DNA of 64,000 nt from Streptomyces griseiscabiei (GTDB lineage Bacteria > Actinomycetota > Actinomycetes > Streptomycetales > Streptomycetaceae). Shown here in pieces: positions 24,546 to 35,585 of the stretch. The position numbers and the translations under genes were made by a program. The stretch's first letter is position 1. Each line of letters opens with the position of its first letter. Where the stretch lies: NCBI RefSeq assembly GCF_020010925.1, contig NZ_JAGJBZ010000001.1:930001-994000 (forward strand). The letters run 5' to 3'. A model generated the notes under the pieces. It ran no database searches and was not told the origin of the DNA. It worked only from the letters and a program-made list of their open reading frames with translations.

Positions 24546-26471
24546 TCACTTCTTCGCGTACAGCGACTCGATCGCCGCCGCGTACGCCGCGGTGACCGCG
24601 TGGCGCTTGACCTTCATGGAGGGGGTGAGAAGGCCGTTCTCCTCGCTGAACTCGCCTTCTATCACCTTGAATTCGCGGATGGACTCGGCGCGGGAGACGG
24701 CCTGGTTGGCGTGGTCGACGGCCTGTTGGACGTCGGCGCGCATCCGGGGGTCGTCGACGATCTCGGGGAGCGGGGTGTCCGGGGACATGCCGCGGACGTG
24801 CAGCCAGTGGGTGACGTCCTCGGGGTCGAGGGTGATGAGGGCGGCGACGTAGGGGCGGTTGTCGCCGACGACGATGCACTGGCCGACCGGGGGGCGGCTG
24901 CGCAGCCGGTCCTCCAGGACGGCCGGGGAGACGTTCTTGCCGCCGGAGGTGACGAGGATGTCCTTCTTGCGGCCGGTGATGGTGAGGTAGCCGTCGTCGT
25001 CGAGCGCCCCGAGGTCGCCGGTGGCGAACCAGTCGTCGGTGAGGGCCGCGTCGGTGGCGGCCGGGTTGTTCCAGTAGGTACCGAAGACGATGCCGCCCTT
25101 GATGAGGACCTCGCCGTCCTCGGCGATACGGATCGCGGTGCCGGGGACGGGCCGGCCGACGGTGCCGGGGCGGGGCTTCAGGGGCGGGACGATGGTGGCC
25201 GCCGCGGTCGTCTCGGTGAGGCCGTAGCCCTCGTAGACGATGATCCCGGCGGCGTAGAAGAAGAGGTTGAGGTCGCGGTCGAGCGGGGAGCCGCCGCTGA
25301 TGGCGTAGCGCATCCGGCCGCCGAGCTCCCTGCGGACGCGGCGGTAGACCAGCAGGTCGTACAGCGCCCAGGCGGCGTACAGGCCGGGCGTCGGGCCGGG
25401 GCCCTGGTCCAGGAACTTGTCGAGGGAGGCGCGGGCGAAGCGGACGCCGAGGCGGTGGGCGCGGTCGAAGGAGGAACCGCGGCCGATGCGTTCGGCGGTG
25501 GCGCGGCCGGTGGCGTGGATCCGCTCGAAGAGGTACGGGACGCCGACCAGGAAGGTGGGCCGGAACTTCTTGAGCGCGGGCCGCAGTTCGTCGGGCTTGA
25601 TGCTCGGGCAGTGGCCGATCTCGATGCGGGCCATGAGGCAGGCGATCTGGATCGTGCGGCCGAGGATGTGGGCGAGGGGGAGGAAGAGGAGGGTGGACGC
25701 GGCCTGGCCGGTGACCGCCTCGAAGACCGGGTGGAGCAGTTCGACCGTGTTGGCGGCCTCCGCGTGGAGGTTGGCGTGGGTGAGGACGCAGCCCTTGGGG
25801 CGGCCGGTCGTGCCGGAGGTGTAGCAGATGGTCGCGGCCGTGTCGGGGGTGAGGGCGGCGCGGCGCTTGGTCACCTCGTCGTCGGGGACGCCCCGGCCCA
25901 GGTCGGCGAGGTGGGCGAGGGCCTCCCGGTCGATCTGCCAGACGTGCGGGGGCCGGGAGTGGCCGGCGGTGGCGGCGGCGACGGCCTCCGCGTTGCCGGC
26001 GGTCTCCACGACGACGAAACGGGCGCCGGAGTCGCGGACGATCCACTCGATCTGCTCGGGCGAGGAGGTGGCGTAGACGGGGACGGACTGGCCGCCTGCC
26101 GCCCAGACGGCGAAGTCGAGGACCGTCCACTCGTAGCGGGTGCGGGACATGATCGCGACCCGGCCGCCCGGTTCCAGCCCGGCGGCGATCAGCCCCTTGG
26201 CGGTGGCGGTGACCTCGCGGGCGAAGGTGGTCGCGGTCACCGGCTGGTAGGTGCCGTGCTGGTCGGCGCGGCGCAGGACCACCGCGCCGGGGGCCGCGGT
26301 GGCGTTGACGAAGGGCAGGTCGGCGATGCTGCCACTGGTCGGGCGGGGGGCGAGGGCGGGGGTGCGGGCCTCGCGGACCACGCCGTGCGTGTCCCGGACG
26401 ATCTCGACCTGGACGCGGTCGGTGAGGCCGCCGCGCCGTTTCGCCTGGTCCAGTTCCCTGCGTACGCCCAT
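24546..26471 (-). CDS. AMP-dependent long-chain acyl-CoA synthetase
   Basis: This enzyme activates fatty acids to acyl-CoA through an acyl-adenylate. The 641-aa protein shows the adenylate-forming motifs in order: YTSGTTGRPKG (P-loop), LPLAHILGRTIQ, GYGLTETTAA, and TGDLGALDDDGYLTITGRKKDI (hinge), ending with the C-terminal lysine region. Length fits FadD15-type bacterial/eukaryotic-like long-chain ligases. I chose ATG 26471 over GTG 26474 because GGGGAG is then 5 nt away. It is a single-gene unit between convergent rodlin and upstream VWA genes. The exact acyl chain is unknown. Confidence 0.92.
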   Translation of the reverse strand: MGVRRELDQAKRRGGLTDRVQVEIVRDTHGVVREARTPALAPRPTSGSIADLPFVNATAAPGAVVLRRADQHGTYQPVTATTFAREVTATAKGLIAAGLEPGGRVAIMSRTRYEWTVLDFAVWAAGGQSVPVYATSSPEQIEWIVRDSGARFVVVETAGNAEAVAAATAGHSRPPHVWQIDREALAHLADLGRGVPDDEVTKRRAALTPDTAATICYTSGTTGRPKGCVLTHANLHAEAANTVELLHPVFEAVTGQAASTLLFLPLAHILGRTIQIACLMARIEIGHCPSIKPDELRPALKKFRPTFLVGVPYLFERIHATGRATAERIGRGSSFDRAHRLGVRFARASLDKFLDQGPGPTPGLYAAWALYDLLVYRRVRRELGGRMRYAISGGSPLDRDLNLFFYAAGIIVYEGYGLTETTAAATIVPPLKPRPGTVGRPVPGTAIRIAEDGEVLIKGGIVFGTYWNNPAATDAALTDDWFATGDLGALDDDGYLTITGRKKDILVTSGGKNVSPAVLEDRLRSRPPVGQCIVVGDNRPYVAALITLDPEDVTHWLHVRGMSPDTPLPEIVDDPRMRADVQQAVDHANQAVSRAESIREFKVIEGEFSEENGLLTPSMKVKRHAVTAAYAAAIESLYAKK

Positions 26472-26623
26472 CACCGCTCCCCGAGGCCCCCGACCGCTTC
26501 ATTACTGACGAGTCAACTTACCGGTGCGTAAGGAATTTTCAATGGTTTCGGACGACTCCGGGGGACGAGGAGGGGTGGGGGTCAGGCACGGTGCGGCTCC
26601 CGCCCGTCCCCCGGGGGCGGGCG

Positions 26624-28216
26624 TCAGAACAGCATCGTGTCGGCGGTCCTGATCGCCTCGGCCAGGCCGTACAGGTCCTTGTCCTCGCGGTCGCGGGCCA
26701 AGTCGTCGGCGCGAAGGCCCAGTTGGCGGAGGGAGGGGCCGGCCGGGAGGTCGGGCCGGCGGCCGTCCTGGCGGCGGAGGGAGTCGGCGAAGTAGGCGGC
26801 CACGGCGGCGACCCGGAGTCCGTACGGTGAACCGGACCACAGGTCGTCGTGCAGGGCGGAGGCCTCCAGACCGGCCGACTCCTCGTGCGGGGTGCGGGTG
26901 TCGGGGTCGAGCCAACGAACGGTGGCGGTGGCGAGGTGGCCGCCTTCGGTGCCCTCCTTGGTACGGACGACGTAGAGGGCGGTGACGGTGTGGCCGGGGC
27001 CGACCTCGCCGCCGTCCACCCGGTCGTCGCGGAAGTCCTCGTCGGCGACCTGCCGGTTGTCGTAGCCGATCAGGCGGAACTCCTCGACCGTCGCCGGGTC
27101 GAAGGCGACCTGGGCCTTGGCGTCGCGGGCGGTGAGGTCGATGTTGCGCGGGAGTTCCTCGCAGAAGAGTTCCTCGGCCTCCTCCTCGGTGGAGACATAC
27201 GTGGTGTGGCCGTCGCCCTTGTCGGCGAGCTGTTCCATGAGCGCGTCGCCGTAGTCGCTGCCGACGCCCACGCCGAAGAGGGTGATGCCGTGCTCGCGGC
27301 GCTCGCTCGCGATGCGTTCGAGGATGGTGTCCGCGTCGGTGGAGCCGGTGTTGGCGAGGGCGTCGGAGAGCAGGACGACCCGGTTGGTCGCGCCCCTGCG
27401 CAGGCCGTCGACGGCCGTCTCGTAGCCGGTCTCGACGCCCGCCGCGAGGTTGGTGGAGTCGGTGGGTTCCAGGCTGTCGACGGCCTCGCGGATCTCGCCG
27501 CGGTTGTCGTCGAGGCGGGTCATCGGCAGGACCGTCTCAGCCTCGTCGCTGAAGGTGACGATGGCGACCGAGTCGTCGTCGCGCAGCCGTTTCGTCATGG
27601 TGCGCAGGGCATCCTGGGCGAGGTCGAGGCGGCCCGGTTCGGACATGGAGCCGGAGACGTCGATGACGAAGGTGAGGGCGGCGGGCGGGCGCCTGCTGTC
27701 GCTCTCGGCGGTGCGGGTGGCGAGGCCGACGCGGACCAGGGACCAGTTCTCGTCGTCGGTGCGGGCGCCGTCGACGGTGACCGAGAAGCCGTCGCCGTCC
27801 GGGCGTTCGTAGTCCTGGCGGAAGCTGTTGACGAATTCCTCCGGGCGGACCGTCGACGGGTCGGGCAGGCTGCCGTCCTGCAGGGTGCGGCGCGCGTAGC
27901 CGTAGGAGGCGGTGTCGACGTCGAGGGCGAAGGTGGAGAGGTAGTCGGGCGAGGGCGCGAAGTCGGGAGTGTCGTTTTCCGGTCGCTCGCCGCGCTGTTC
28001 GCCGGTGCCCTCGGGGGCGGGGGCCGGGAAGCCGTCGTCGGGGCGGCTCTCCCCTTTGCCCCGGTCGTGCGACGAGGAGTCGCCCCGCTGGCCACCGCCG
28101 CTGCAACCGGTGAGGAGCAGGGCTCCTGCCGTGCCGAGGGCCAGGAGTGCGGTGCCCAGTCGGCGTCGTGCCGTCGTCCGTGCCCTGTCCGTTCCGCTCC
28201 TGCGATACGTGTGCAT
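26624..28216 (-). CDS. VWA-domain lipoprotein (YfbK-like)
   Basis: The 530-aa protein has a lipoprotein signal with lipobox LLTGC (Cys38), then a Ser/Gly/Asp linker. An N-terminal VWA-associated domain follows (FALDVDTASYGYARRTL), then a von Willebrand A domain with MIDAS DVSGS (Asp186, Ser188, Ser190) and a C-terminal DUF3520-like region ending in EAIRTADTMLF. It should bind a metal and an unknown partner on the outer face of the membrane. ATG at 28216. It appears monocistronic; the 169 nt upstream show no clear promoter. Confidence 0.9.
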   Translation of the reverse strand: MHTYRRSGTDRARTTARRRLGTALLALGTAGALLLTGCSGGGQRGDSSSHDRGKGESRPDDGFPAPAPEGTGEQRGERPENDTPDFAPSPDYLSTFALDVDTASYGYARRTLQDGSLPDPSTVRPEEFVNSFRQDYERPDGDGFSVTVDGARTDDENWSLVRVGLATRTAESDSRRPPAALTFVIDVSGSMSEPGRLDLAQDALRTMTKRLRDDDSVAIVTFSDEAETVLPMTRLDDNRGEIREAVDSLEPTDSTNLAAGVETGYETAVDGLRRGATNRVVLLSDALANTGSTDADTILERIASERREHGITLFGVGVGSDYGDALMEQLADKGDGHTTYVSTEEEAEELFCEELPRNIDLTARDAKAQVAFDPATVEEFRLIGYDNRQVADEDFRDDRVDGGEVGPGHTVTALYVVRTKEGTEGGHLATATVRWLDPDTRTPHEESAGLEASALHDDLWSGSPYGLRVAAVAAYFADSLRRQDGRRPDLPAGPSLRQLGLRADDLARDREDKDLYGLAEAIRTADTMLF

Positions 28217-28385
28217 CCGGGCCCCCTAGCCACGTCGTCCGTCGCCTGTTCGCGGGTTTCGCGGGCGACTGGTTGTGACTGTGACGGCGGAGGGGGCTCG
28301 GATGTGCGCCACGGGGTGTTGCGGATGCGTCTCGAAGCGGCCACGAAGGGTGGCCGCCGAGACCGGTGGGTGATCCTCCGTTGAC

Positions 28386-29282
28386 CTAGGAGACGACGTC
28401 CTTGCGGCGGAAACCGCGGAAGGCCAGGGCGAACAGGACGAGCGCGTACGTTACCGAAATCGAGACGCCCTGGATCATGTCCGTGTACTCGGGCTGCGGG
28501 CGGACGACGTCCAGCCAGGCGTACTGCCAGTGGGCGGGCAGGAAGTCGCGCCAGTCACCGAGGGCGGTCACCGAGTCGAGCACGTTGCCGACGATGGTGA
28601 GGCCGACGGCGCCGCCGACCGCGCCGAGCGGGGCGTCGGTCCGGGTGGAGAGCCAGAACGCCATGGCGGCGGTGACCAGTTGGGAGACGAAGATGTACGC
28701 CACGGTGATCGCCAGGGCCTGGCCCGCGGCGCCCGTCGTGATCTCGCCGCCGGTCGGCAGCACCAGCGGGCCCCAGCCGTAGGCGATCGAGCCGACGACG
28801 AGCGCGACGACCGGCAGCAGCACGATCGCCACCAGGCTGAGCGTGAGACCGACGACGAGCTTGGACCACAGCAGCCTGAGGCGCGGTACGGGCGCGGCGA
28901 GGAGATAGCGCAGGGAGGACCAGCTGGCCTCCGAGGCGACCGTGTCGCCGCAGAACAGCGCGACGGGGATGACGAGCAGGAAGCCCGCGGCGGCGAACAG
29001 GTTCACCGCGGCGAAGTTCGCGCCGGACGCCGTCGCGGTGTCCATCAGGTTGGTGCGGTTGTTGCCCTCGCCGGGGCTGCCGCCGACCTGGAAGGCGATC
29101 AGCAGCACCAGCGGCAGGGCGAACAGGATGCCGAACATGACCATCGTGCGGCGGCGCTTCAGCTGGCGGACCAGCTCGACCCCGAGGGGCAGGGTGCGGC
29201 CCGCGCGGTAGCCGTCGGCGACCTCGACCGGCTCGTGGTGTCCGGGTTCCGTGTGCTCGGCACGCTCGGTCGCCGTGCTCAT
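28386..29282 (-). CDS. ABC-2 type transporter permease
   Basis: This 298-aa permease has six predicted helices after a hydrophilic N-terminus of about 45 residues. The helices are about 48-66, 93-112, 140-160, 185-205, 216-236 and 268-288. It belongs to the ABC-2 exporter/ABC-type multidrug permease group (NatB-like, with the SSLRYLLAAPVPR coupling-helix segment). Its start overlaps the ATPase/hydrolase fusion stop by 4 nt (ATGA), so the pair forms one exporter. Substrate unknown. Confidence 0.88.
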   Translation of the reverse strand: MSTATERAEHTEPGHHEPVEVADGYRAGRTLPLGVELVRQLKRRRTMVMFGILFALPLVLLIAFQVGGSPGEGNNRTNLMDTATASGANFAAVNLFAAAGFLLVIPVALFCGDTVASEASWSSLRYLLAAPVPRLRLLWSKLVVGLTLSLVAIVLLPVVALVVGSIAYGWGPLVLPTGGEITTGAAGQALAITVAYIFVSQLVTAAMAFWLSTRTDAPLGAVGGAVGLTIVGNVLDSVTALGDWRDFLPAHWQYAWLDVVRPQPEYTDMIQGVSISVTYALVLFALAFRGFRRKDVVS

Positions 29283-31936
29283 GCGTGCTCTCCGATCAGG
29301 GTGAGGAAGGCGTCTTCGAGGCGGCGGTTCGGGCCGACGGACTCCACGGGGACCTCCAGCCGGACGAGTTCGGCGACCAGACGCCGGGCGCTGCCGTCGG
29401 CGTCGAGGCGGACCACCAGGCCGTCGTCGGCGCGGACGGCCGACTCGACCCCGGGCAGGGCGGCGATCTTCTCGACGAGCGGCTCGTCCACGGGCTCGGC
29501 CGTGCCGACCAGGAGCGTGTCGCCGGAGCCGACGATCTCGCTCACGGGGCCCGCCTGGACGAGCTGTCCGTGGTCCATGACGACCAGATGCGTACAGGTC
29601 TGCTCGACCTCCGCCAGCAGGTGGCTGGAGACGATGACCGTGCGGCCTGCGGCGGCGTAGCGGATCATGACCTCGCGCATCTCGCGGATCTGCGGCGGGT
29701 CGAGTCCGTTGGTCGGCTCGTCGAGGATCAGCAGGTCGGGCAGGCCCAACATGGCCTGGGCGATGGCCAGGCGCTGGCGCATGCCCTGGGAGTAGGTGCG
29801 GACCGCGCGGGCGAGCGCGTCGCCGAGACCGGCGATCTCCAGGGCCTCGTCCATGTGGGCGTCCTCGGCCGGGCGGCCGGTGGCGGCCCAGTACAGCTCC
29901 AGGTTCTCGCGGCCGGACAGGTGCGGGAGGAAGCCCGCGCCCTCGACGAAGGCGCCGACCCGGGAGAGGACCGGGGCGCCCGGCACGATCGCGTGGCCGA
30001 AGACCCGGATCCGGCCGCCGTCGGGCTGGATGAGGCCCATCAGCATGCGCAGGGTCGTCGTCTTGCCCGCGCCGTTCGGCCCGAGCAGCCCGAGGACCTG
30101 GCCCTTCTCGACGCGGAAGGAGAGGTCGCGGACGCTGTAGCGGTCGCCGTTCTTGTACTTCTTGCTGAGGTCGGTGATCTCCAGCGGGACCTCGGCGAGC
30201 GCCGGGTCCGGGGCCGGGGTGACGATCCGGCGGCGGCCGGTGACCAGCAGCAGCGCGGCGATCGCGGCGCCGGCGATCGGCAGGTACACGACCCAGGCGG
30301 GCAGTACGTCGCCGCGGTCGGCCCGGCCGAGCGGGGTGGGCACCGCCAGGTCGCCCTTGAGGGAGACGGTGTACGTCGCCGGGGTCGTCGGGGAGGCGTA
30401 GCCGAGGTCGGTGGAGGCCAGGACCAGGCGGAGGCTGTGGCCGTCGTCGAGGTCGTAGTCGACGGCGGGGAGGGTGAGCTTCACGTCCTTGCCGGACTTG
30501 GCGCCCTCGACGCGCAGCGGCTCGACCAGCTGGGACGGGAGGACCTGGGACCTGCCGTCCGGGCCGACGTCGTACACCTTGGCGAAGAGGACGGCGTCCT
30601 CGCTGGTGGACCTGACGTGGACCGTCGCCGTGGGCGAGCCGGTGATCTGCAGGTCGTCGGCGACGGGCTTCGACTGGAACGCGGCGAACTGGCCGGGGAA
30701 GTCCAGGGAGATGCTGACGCCGAGCGAGGAGAGCTGGGCGAGGCCGCCGGCGGCGCCGAGGCCGGGGAGGGCGGAGATGGCGGGCGGGTTGGCGCCGGCC
30801 GGGTTCTCGAAGCTCTGCTCGCGGCCGGCGAGGGCGATCTTCGTGGGGTCGCTCGCCAGGCCCGGGTAGGTGTCGTCGGTCGTGCCGGCGAGGCGGGGCT
30901 CGCCGTCGCCGGAGCCGGCGCCGAGGGTGCGGGTGACGCGGAACGCGGAGCCGGTGTCGGCGCCCTTGTCGTCCTTGAGGTAGCGGTCGAACCAGGCGGT
31001 GGTCCGGGCCTGGACCCGGCTCGTCTCCATGTCGCCGCCGTCGTGGCCGCCGGCGATCCAGTCCACGTCCACGGGGGCGCCGTTGGCCTTGATCGCCTCG
31101 GCGGCGGCGTCGGCCTGGCCGAGCGGGAAGAGGGAGTCGGTCTGGCCCTGCATCAGCAGGGTGGGCACCTTGATGCGGTCGCCGACGGCCTCGGGGCTGC
31201 GCTCGTCGAGCAGCTTCACGGCCGCCGCGTCGGGCGCACCGGACTCGGCGACGCGCTGGTACATCTCACAGAGCTGGGTCTCGAACTTCTCGCAGCCGCC
31301 GCCGGTGTTCACGAAGAGACCGGCCCACAGCTTCTTGAAGACGCCGTTCGGGAACAGGGCGTCCGCCAGGTTCCAGTACGTGATCGCGGGCGCGATGGCG
31401 TCGACGCGGTCGTCGTATCCGGCGGCCAGCAGCGAGATCGCTCCGCCGTACGAGGCGCCTGCCATGCCGAGGCGCGGGTCGCCCTTCTTGTCGAGCTCCA
31501 CCTCGGGGCGGTCGGCGAGCCAGTCGATCAGCTTCGAGACGTCGGCGACCTCGCCCTTCGGGTCGTTGAGGCCGATCTTGCCGGTCGACTCGCCGAAGCC
31601 GCGGGCGGACCAGGTGAGGACCGCGTAGCCGTCGCGGGCGAGGGACTCGGCCTGGGCGCGGACGTCGTCCTTGCTGCCGCCGAAGCCGTGGCCGAGCATG
31701 ACGGCCGGGCGGCGGCCGTCACCGCCGGAGGTGAAGTACGAGGTGTCGATGCGCACGCCCTCGGCCGTGGTCATGGCCTGGTCGGTGCGGGTCACCGGCG
31801 CCGCTTCGTCCGAGGCGGTGGCCGTCCAGGTGCCCGCGCCGGCGAGCACGACGACGGCGGCCGCGGCGGCGATGGTGCGCCTCGGCCTCCGCCGGAGCGC
31901 TCCGCGCAGGCGCGGGCCGGGCAGTCGAAGATCCAT
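29279..31936 (-). CDS. fusion: exported alpha/beta hydrolase (X-Pro peptidase-like) + ABC ATPase
   Basis: This 885-aa protein has two enzymes in one chain. Residues 21-40 are a membrane anchor. Residues 50-330 are an alpha/beta hydrolase with nucleophile Ser162 (GASYGG), Asp267 (QTDSL) and His298 (GGHDGG). Residues 330-535 resemble the jelly-roll domain of X-Pro dipeptidyl-peptidase/CocE enzymes, and 548-567 are a second membrane helix. Residues 585-885 are an ABC ATPase with Walker A GPNGAGKTT (619-627), signature YSQGMRQRLA and Walker B LLILDEPTNGLD. The two helices place the hydrolase outside and the ATPase inside. It is coupled to the permease gene downstream. All key residues are intact on both halves. 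Confidence 0.9.
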   Translation of the reverse strand: MDLRLPGPRLRGALRRRPRRTIAAAAAVVVLAGAGTWTATASDEAAPVTRTDQAMTTAEGVRIDTSYFTSGGDGRRPAVMLGHGFGGSKDDVRAQAESLARDGYAVLTWSARGFGESTGKIGLNDPKGEVADVSKLIDWLADRPEVELDKKGDPRLGMAGASYGGAISLLAAGYDDRVDAIAPAITYWNLADALFPNGVFKKLWAGLFVNTGGGCEKFETQLCEMYQRVAESGAPDAAAVKLLDERSPEAVGDRIKVPTLLMQGQTDSLFPLGQADAAAEAIKANGAPVDVDWIAGGHDGGDMETSRVQARTTAWFDRYLKDDKGADTGSAFRVTRTLGAGSGDGEPRLAGTTDDTYPGLASDPTKIALAGREQSFENPAGANPPAISALPGLGAAGGLAQLSSLGVSISLDFPGQFAAFQSKPVADDLQITGSPTATVHVRSTSEDAVLFAKVYDVGPDGRSQVLPSQLVEPLRVEGAKSGKDVKLTLPAVDYDLDDGHSLRLVLASTDLGYASPTTPATYTVSLKGDLAVPTPLGRADRGDVLPAWVVYLPIAGAAIAALLLVTGRRRIVTPAPDPALAEVPLEITDLSKKYKNGDRYSVRDLSFRVEKGQVLGLLGPNGAGKTTTLRMLMGLIQPDGGRIRVFGHAIVPGAPVLSRVGAFVEGAGFLPHLSGRENLELYWAATGRPAEDAHMDEALEIAGLGDALARAVRTYSQGMRQRLAIAQAMLGLPDLLILDEPTNGLDPPQIREMREVMIRYAAAGRTVIVSSHLLAEVEQTCTHLVVMDHGQLVQAGPVSEIVGSGDTLLVGTAEPVDEPLVEKIAALPGVESAVRADDGLVVRLDADGSARRLVAELVRLEVPVESVGPNRRLEDAFLTLIGEHA

Positions 31937-32093
31937 GCGTCAACGGTACGGGGGTGTGGTGGGGGCCCAGGGCCCCCTCAGGGGGGAAGAGTGGGACATC
32001 CCACGGTCGTACGGGAGGAATTCGGCATACAGCGGGTGCGGTACGTCCTTGGCTGACAGCAACCTGATAAGTGCGGGGTGGGTGGGTACGTGT

Positions 32094-32151
32094 CGGCTCG
32101 GTGGGGGCTTGTCACGCAGTTCCCCGCGCCCCTGCTTTTAGGGGCGCGGGG
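32094..32151 (-). terminator. terminator of the inositol operon with dispersed-repeat arm
   Basis: CCCCGCGCCCCT (32122-32133), loop GCTTTT and AGGGGCGCGGGG (32140-32151) form a perfect 12-bp stem directly after the mmsA stop. The flank CGGTGGGGGCTTGTCACGCA (32099-32118) continues the dispersed repeat also seen at 41301-41336. The gap 31937-32093 holds nothing else I can identify. Confidence 0.85.
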
Positions 32152-32158
32152 GGGCCGC

Positions 32159-33661
<1,503 letters not shown>

Positions 33662-33677
33662 GCCCAGATACTCCTTC

Positions 33678-35585
33678 TCACAGATGGCGGCGTCGGGTTG
33701 AGACGTGCCGGTCGTACTCCTCGCGTGCCTTGACCGCCGACGCGCGGGTCGCGGTCTCGGCCACAGGTACATCCCACCAGGCCTGAGCGGGAGGCGGGCC
33801 AGACACTGTGTCGGCCGTTTGGGTCTCCACGTAGACACAAGTGGGAGTGTCGGCCGCCCGTGCCTCGGCGAGGGCGGCGCGCAGGTCGCGGACGGTCTTG
33901 GCGCGCAGGACGCGCATACCGAGACTGGCCGCGTTGGCGGCGAGATCCACGGGCAGCGGGCTGCCCGTGAACGTGCCGGCCTCGGGGTCGCGGTACCGGT
34001 AGGCGGTACCGAACCGCTCCCCGCCGACCGACTCCGAGAGTCCGCCGATGGAGGCGTACCCGTGGTTCTGCACCAGCAGCACCTTGATCGGGACGTTCTC
34101 CTGAACGGCGGTCACGATCTCGGTCGGCATCATCAGATACGTGCCGTCGCCGACCAGCGCCCACACCGGGCGCCCGGGGGCGGCCAGCCGGACCCCGATC
34201 GCGGCCGGGATCTCGTACCCCATGCAGGAGTAGCCGTACTCCAGGTGGTACTGGTCCCGTGACCGCGTCCGCCACAGTTTGTGCAGGTCACCGGGGAGCG
34301 AGCCGGCCGCGTTGATGAGGATGTCGGACTCGTCGGCGATCTCGTCGAGGAGGCCGAGGACCTGGGCCTGGGTGGGCCGGGTGTCCGGTTCGTCGGCCTC
34401 GTAGCAGGCGTCGACGCGGTGTTCCCAGCGCTGCTTGTCCTCCCCGTACTCGGCGACGTACGCGTCCGCGACCTTGTGCCCGTGCACTTCCAGGGCCTCG
34501 GCGAGTGCTTCGAGACCGGCCCGCGCGTCCGCGATCAGCGGCAGGGCGGAGAGCTTGTGGCCGTCGTAGGGCGCGATGTTCAGGTTGAGGAAGCGGACGC
34601 CGTCGGCGGCGAAAAGGGTGTTCGAGGCCGTGGTGAAGTCCGTGTAGCGGGTGCCGACGCCGATCACCAGGTCGGCGGTACGGGCCAGTTCGTTGGCGGT
34701 CGCGGTGCCGGTGTGGCCGATGCCGCCCACGTCCTGCGGGTGGTCGAAGCGCAGCGAGCCCTTGCCCGCCTGGGTGGAGGCGACCGGGATGCCGGTGGCG
34801 CCTGCCAGTTCGGCGAGCGCCTCCTCCGCGCGGGCGTGGTGGACACCGCCGCCGGCGACGATCAGCGGGCGGCGGGCGCCCCGGATCGCGCCGACCGCGC
34901 CGGCCAGTTCGGCGACGTCCGCCGCCGGGCGGCGCACGTTCCACGTCCGCTCGGCGAAGAACTCCTCCGGCCAGTCGTACGCCTCCGCCTGCACGTCCTG
35001 CGGCAGCGCGAGGGTCACGGCCCCCGTCTCCACCGGGTCGGTGAGGACGCGCATCGCCTGCAGCGCGGCCGGGATCAGCGCCTCGGGGCGGGTGATCCGG
35101 TCGAAGTACCTCGACACCGGGCGCAGTGTGTCGTTGACGCTGATGTCGCCCGCGTAGGGGACTTCGAGCTGCTGGAGCACCGGGTCCGCGGGCCGGGTGG
35201 CGAAGATGTCGCCGGGCAGGAGCAGCACCGGGAGGTGGTTGATGGTGGCGAGGGCCGCGCCGGTGACGAGGTTGGTGGCGCCGGGGCCGATGGACGTCGT
35301 CACGGCGTGCGTGGACAGCCGGTTGGACTGGCGGGCGTAGCCGACGGCCGCGTGCACCATCGACTGCTCGTTGCGGCCCTGGAGGTAGGGCATGTCGTCG
35401 GCGTACTCGACCAGCGCCTGGCCGAGGCCCGCGACGTTGCCGTGGCCGAAGATGCCCCAGGTGGCGCCGATCAGCCGTCGGCGCTCGCCGTCGCGTTCGG
35501 TGTACTGGGCGGCGAGGAAGCGGACCAGCGCCTGCGCGACCGTGAGCCGCGTGGTGGCCGTGGCCCTGCTCGTGGTCGGGCTCAT
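33678..35585 (-). CDS. iolD: 3D-(3,5/4)-trihydroxycyclohexane-1,2-dione hydrolase
   Basis: This ThDP enzyme opens the inositol ring, giving 5-deoxy-glucuronate. The 635-aa product has the N-terminal ThDP Glu region (QGRNEQSMVHAAVGYARQ), the central domain, and the Mg-ThDP motif beginning GDGTYLMMPTEIVTA and ending VQNHGYASIG. The start at ATG 35585 overlaps the iolB stop (ATGA), so translation is coupled. Length and motif order fit IolD of Bacillus and Corynebacterium. Confidence 0.95.
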   Translation of the reverse strand: MSPTTSRATATTRLTVAQALVRFLAAQYTERDGERRRLIGATWGIFGHGNVAGLGQALVEYADDMPYLQGRNEQSMVHAAVGYARQSNRLSTHAVTTSIGPGATNLVTGAALATINHLPVLLLPGDIFATRPADPVLQQLEVPYAGDISVNDTLRPVSRYFDRITRPEALIPAALQAMRVLTDPVETGAVTLALPQDVQAEAYDWPEEFFAERTWNVRRPAADVAELAGAVGAIRGARRPLIVAGGGVHHARAEEALAELAGATGIPVASTQAGKGSLRFDHPQDVGGIGHTGTATANELARTADLVIGVGTRYTDFTTASNTLFAADGVRFLNLNIAPYDGHKLSALPLIADARAGLEALAEALEVHGHKVADAYVAEYGEDKQRWEHRVDACYEADEPDTRPTQAQVLGLLDEIADESDILINAAGSLPGDLHKLWRTRSRDQYHLEYGYSCMGYEIPAAIGVRLAAPGRPVWALVGDGTYLMMPTEIVTAVQENVPIKVLLVQNHGYASIGGLSESVGGERFGTAYRYRDPEAGTFTGSPLPVDLAANAASLGMRVLRAKTVRDLRAALAEARAADTPTCVYVETQTADTVSGPPPAQAWWDVPVAETATRASAVKAREEYDRHVSTRRRHL

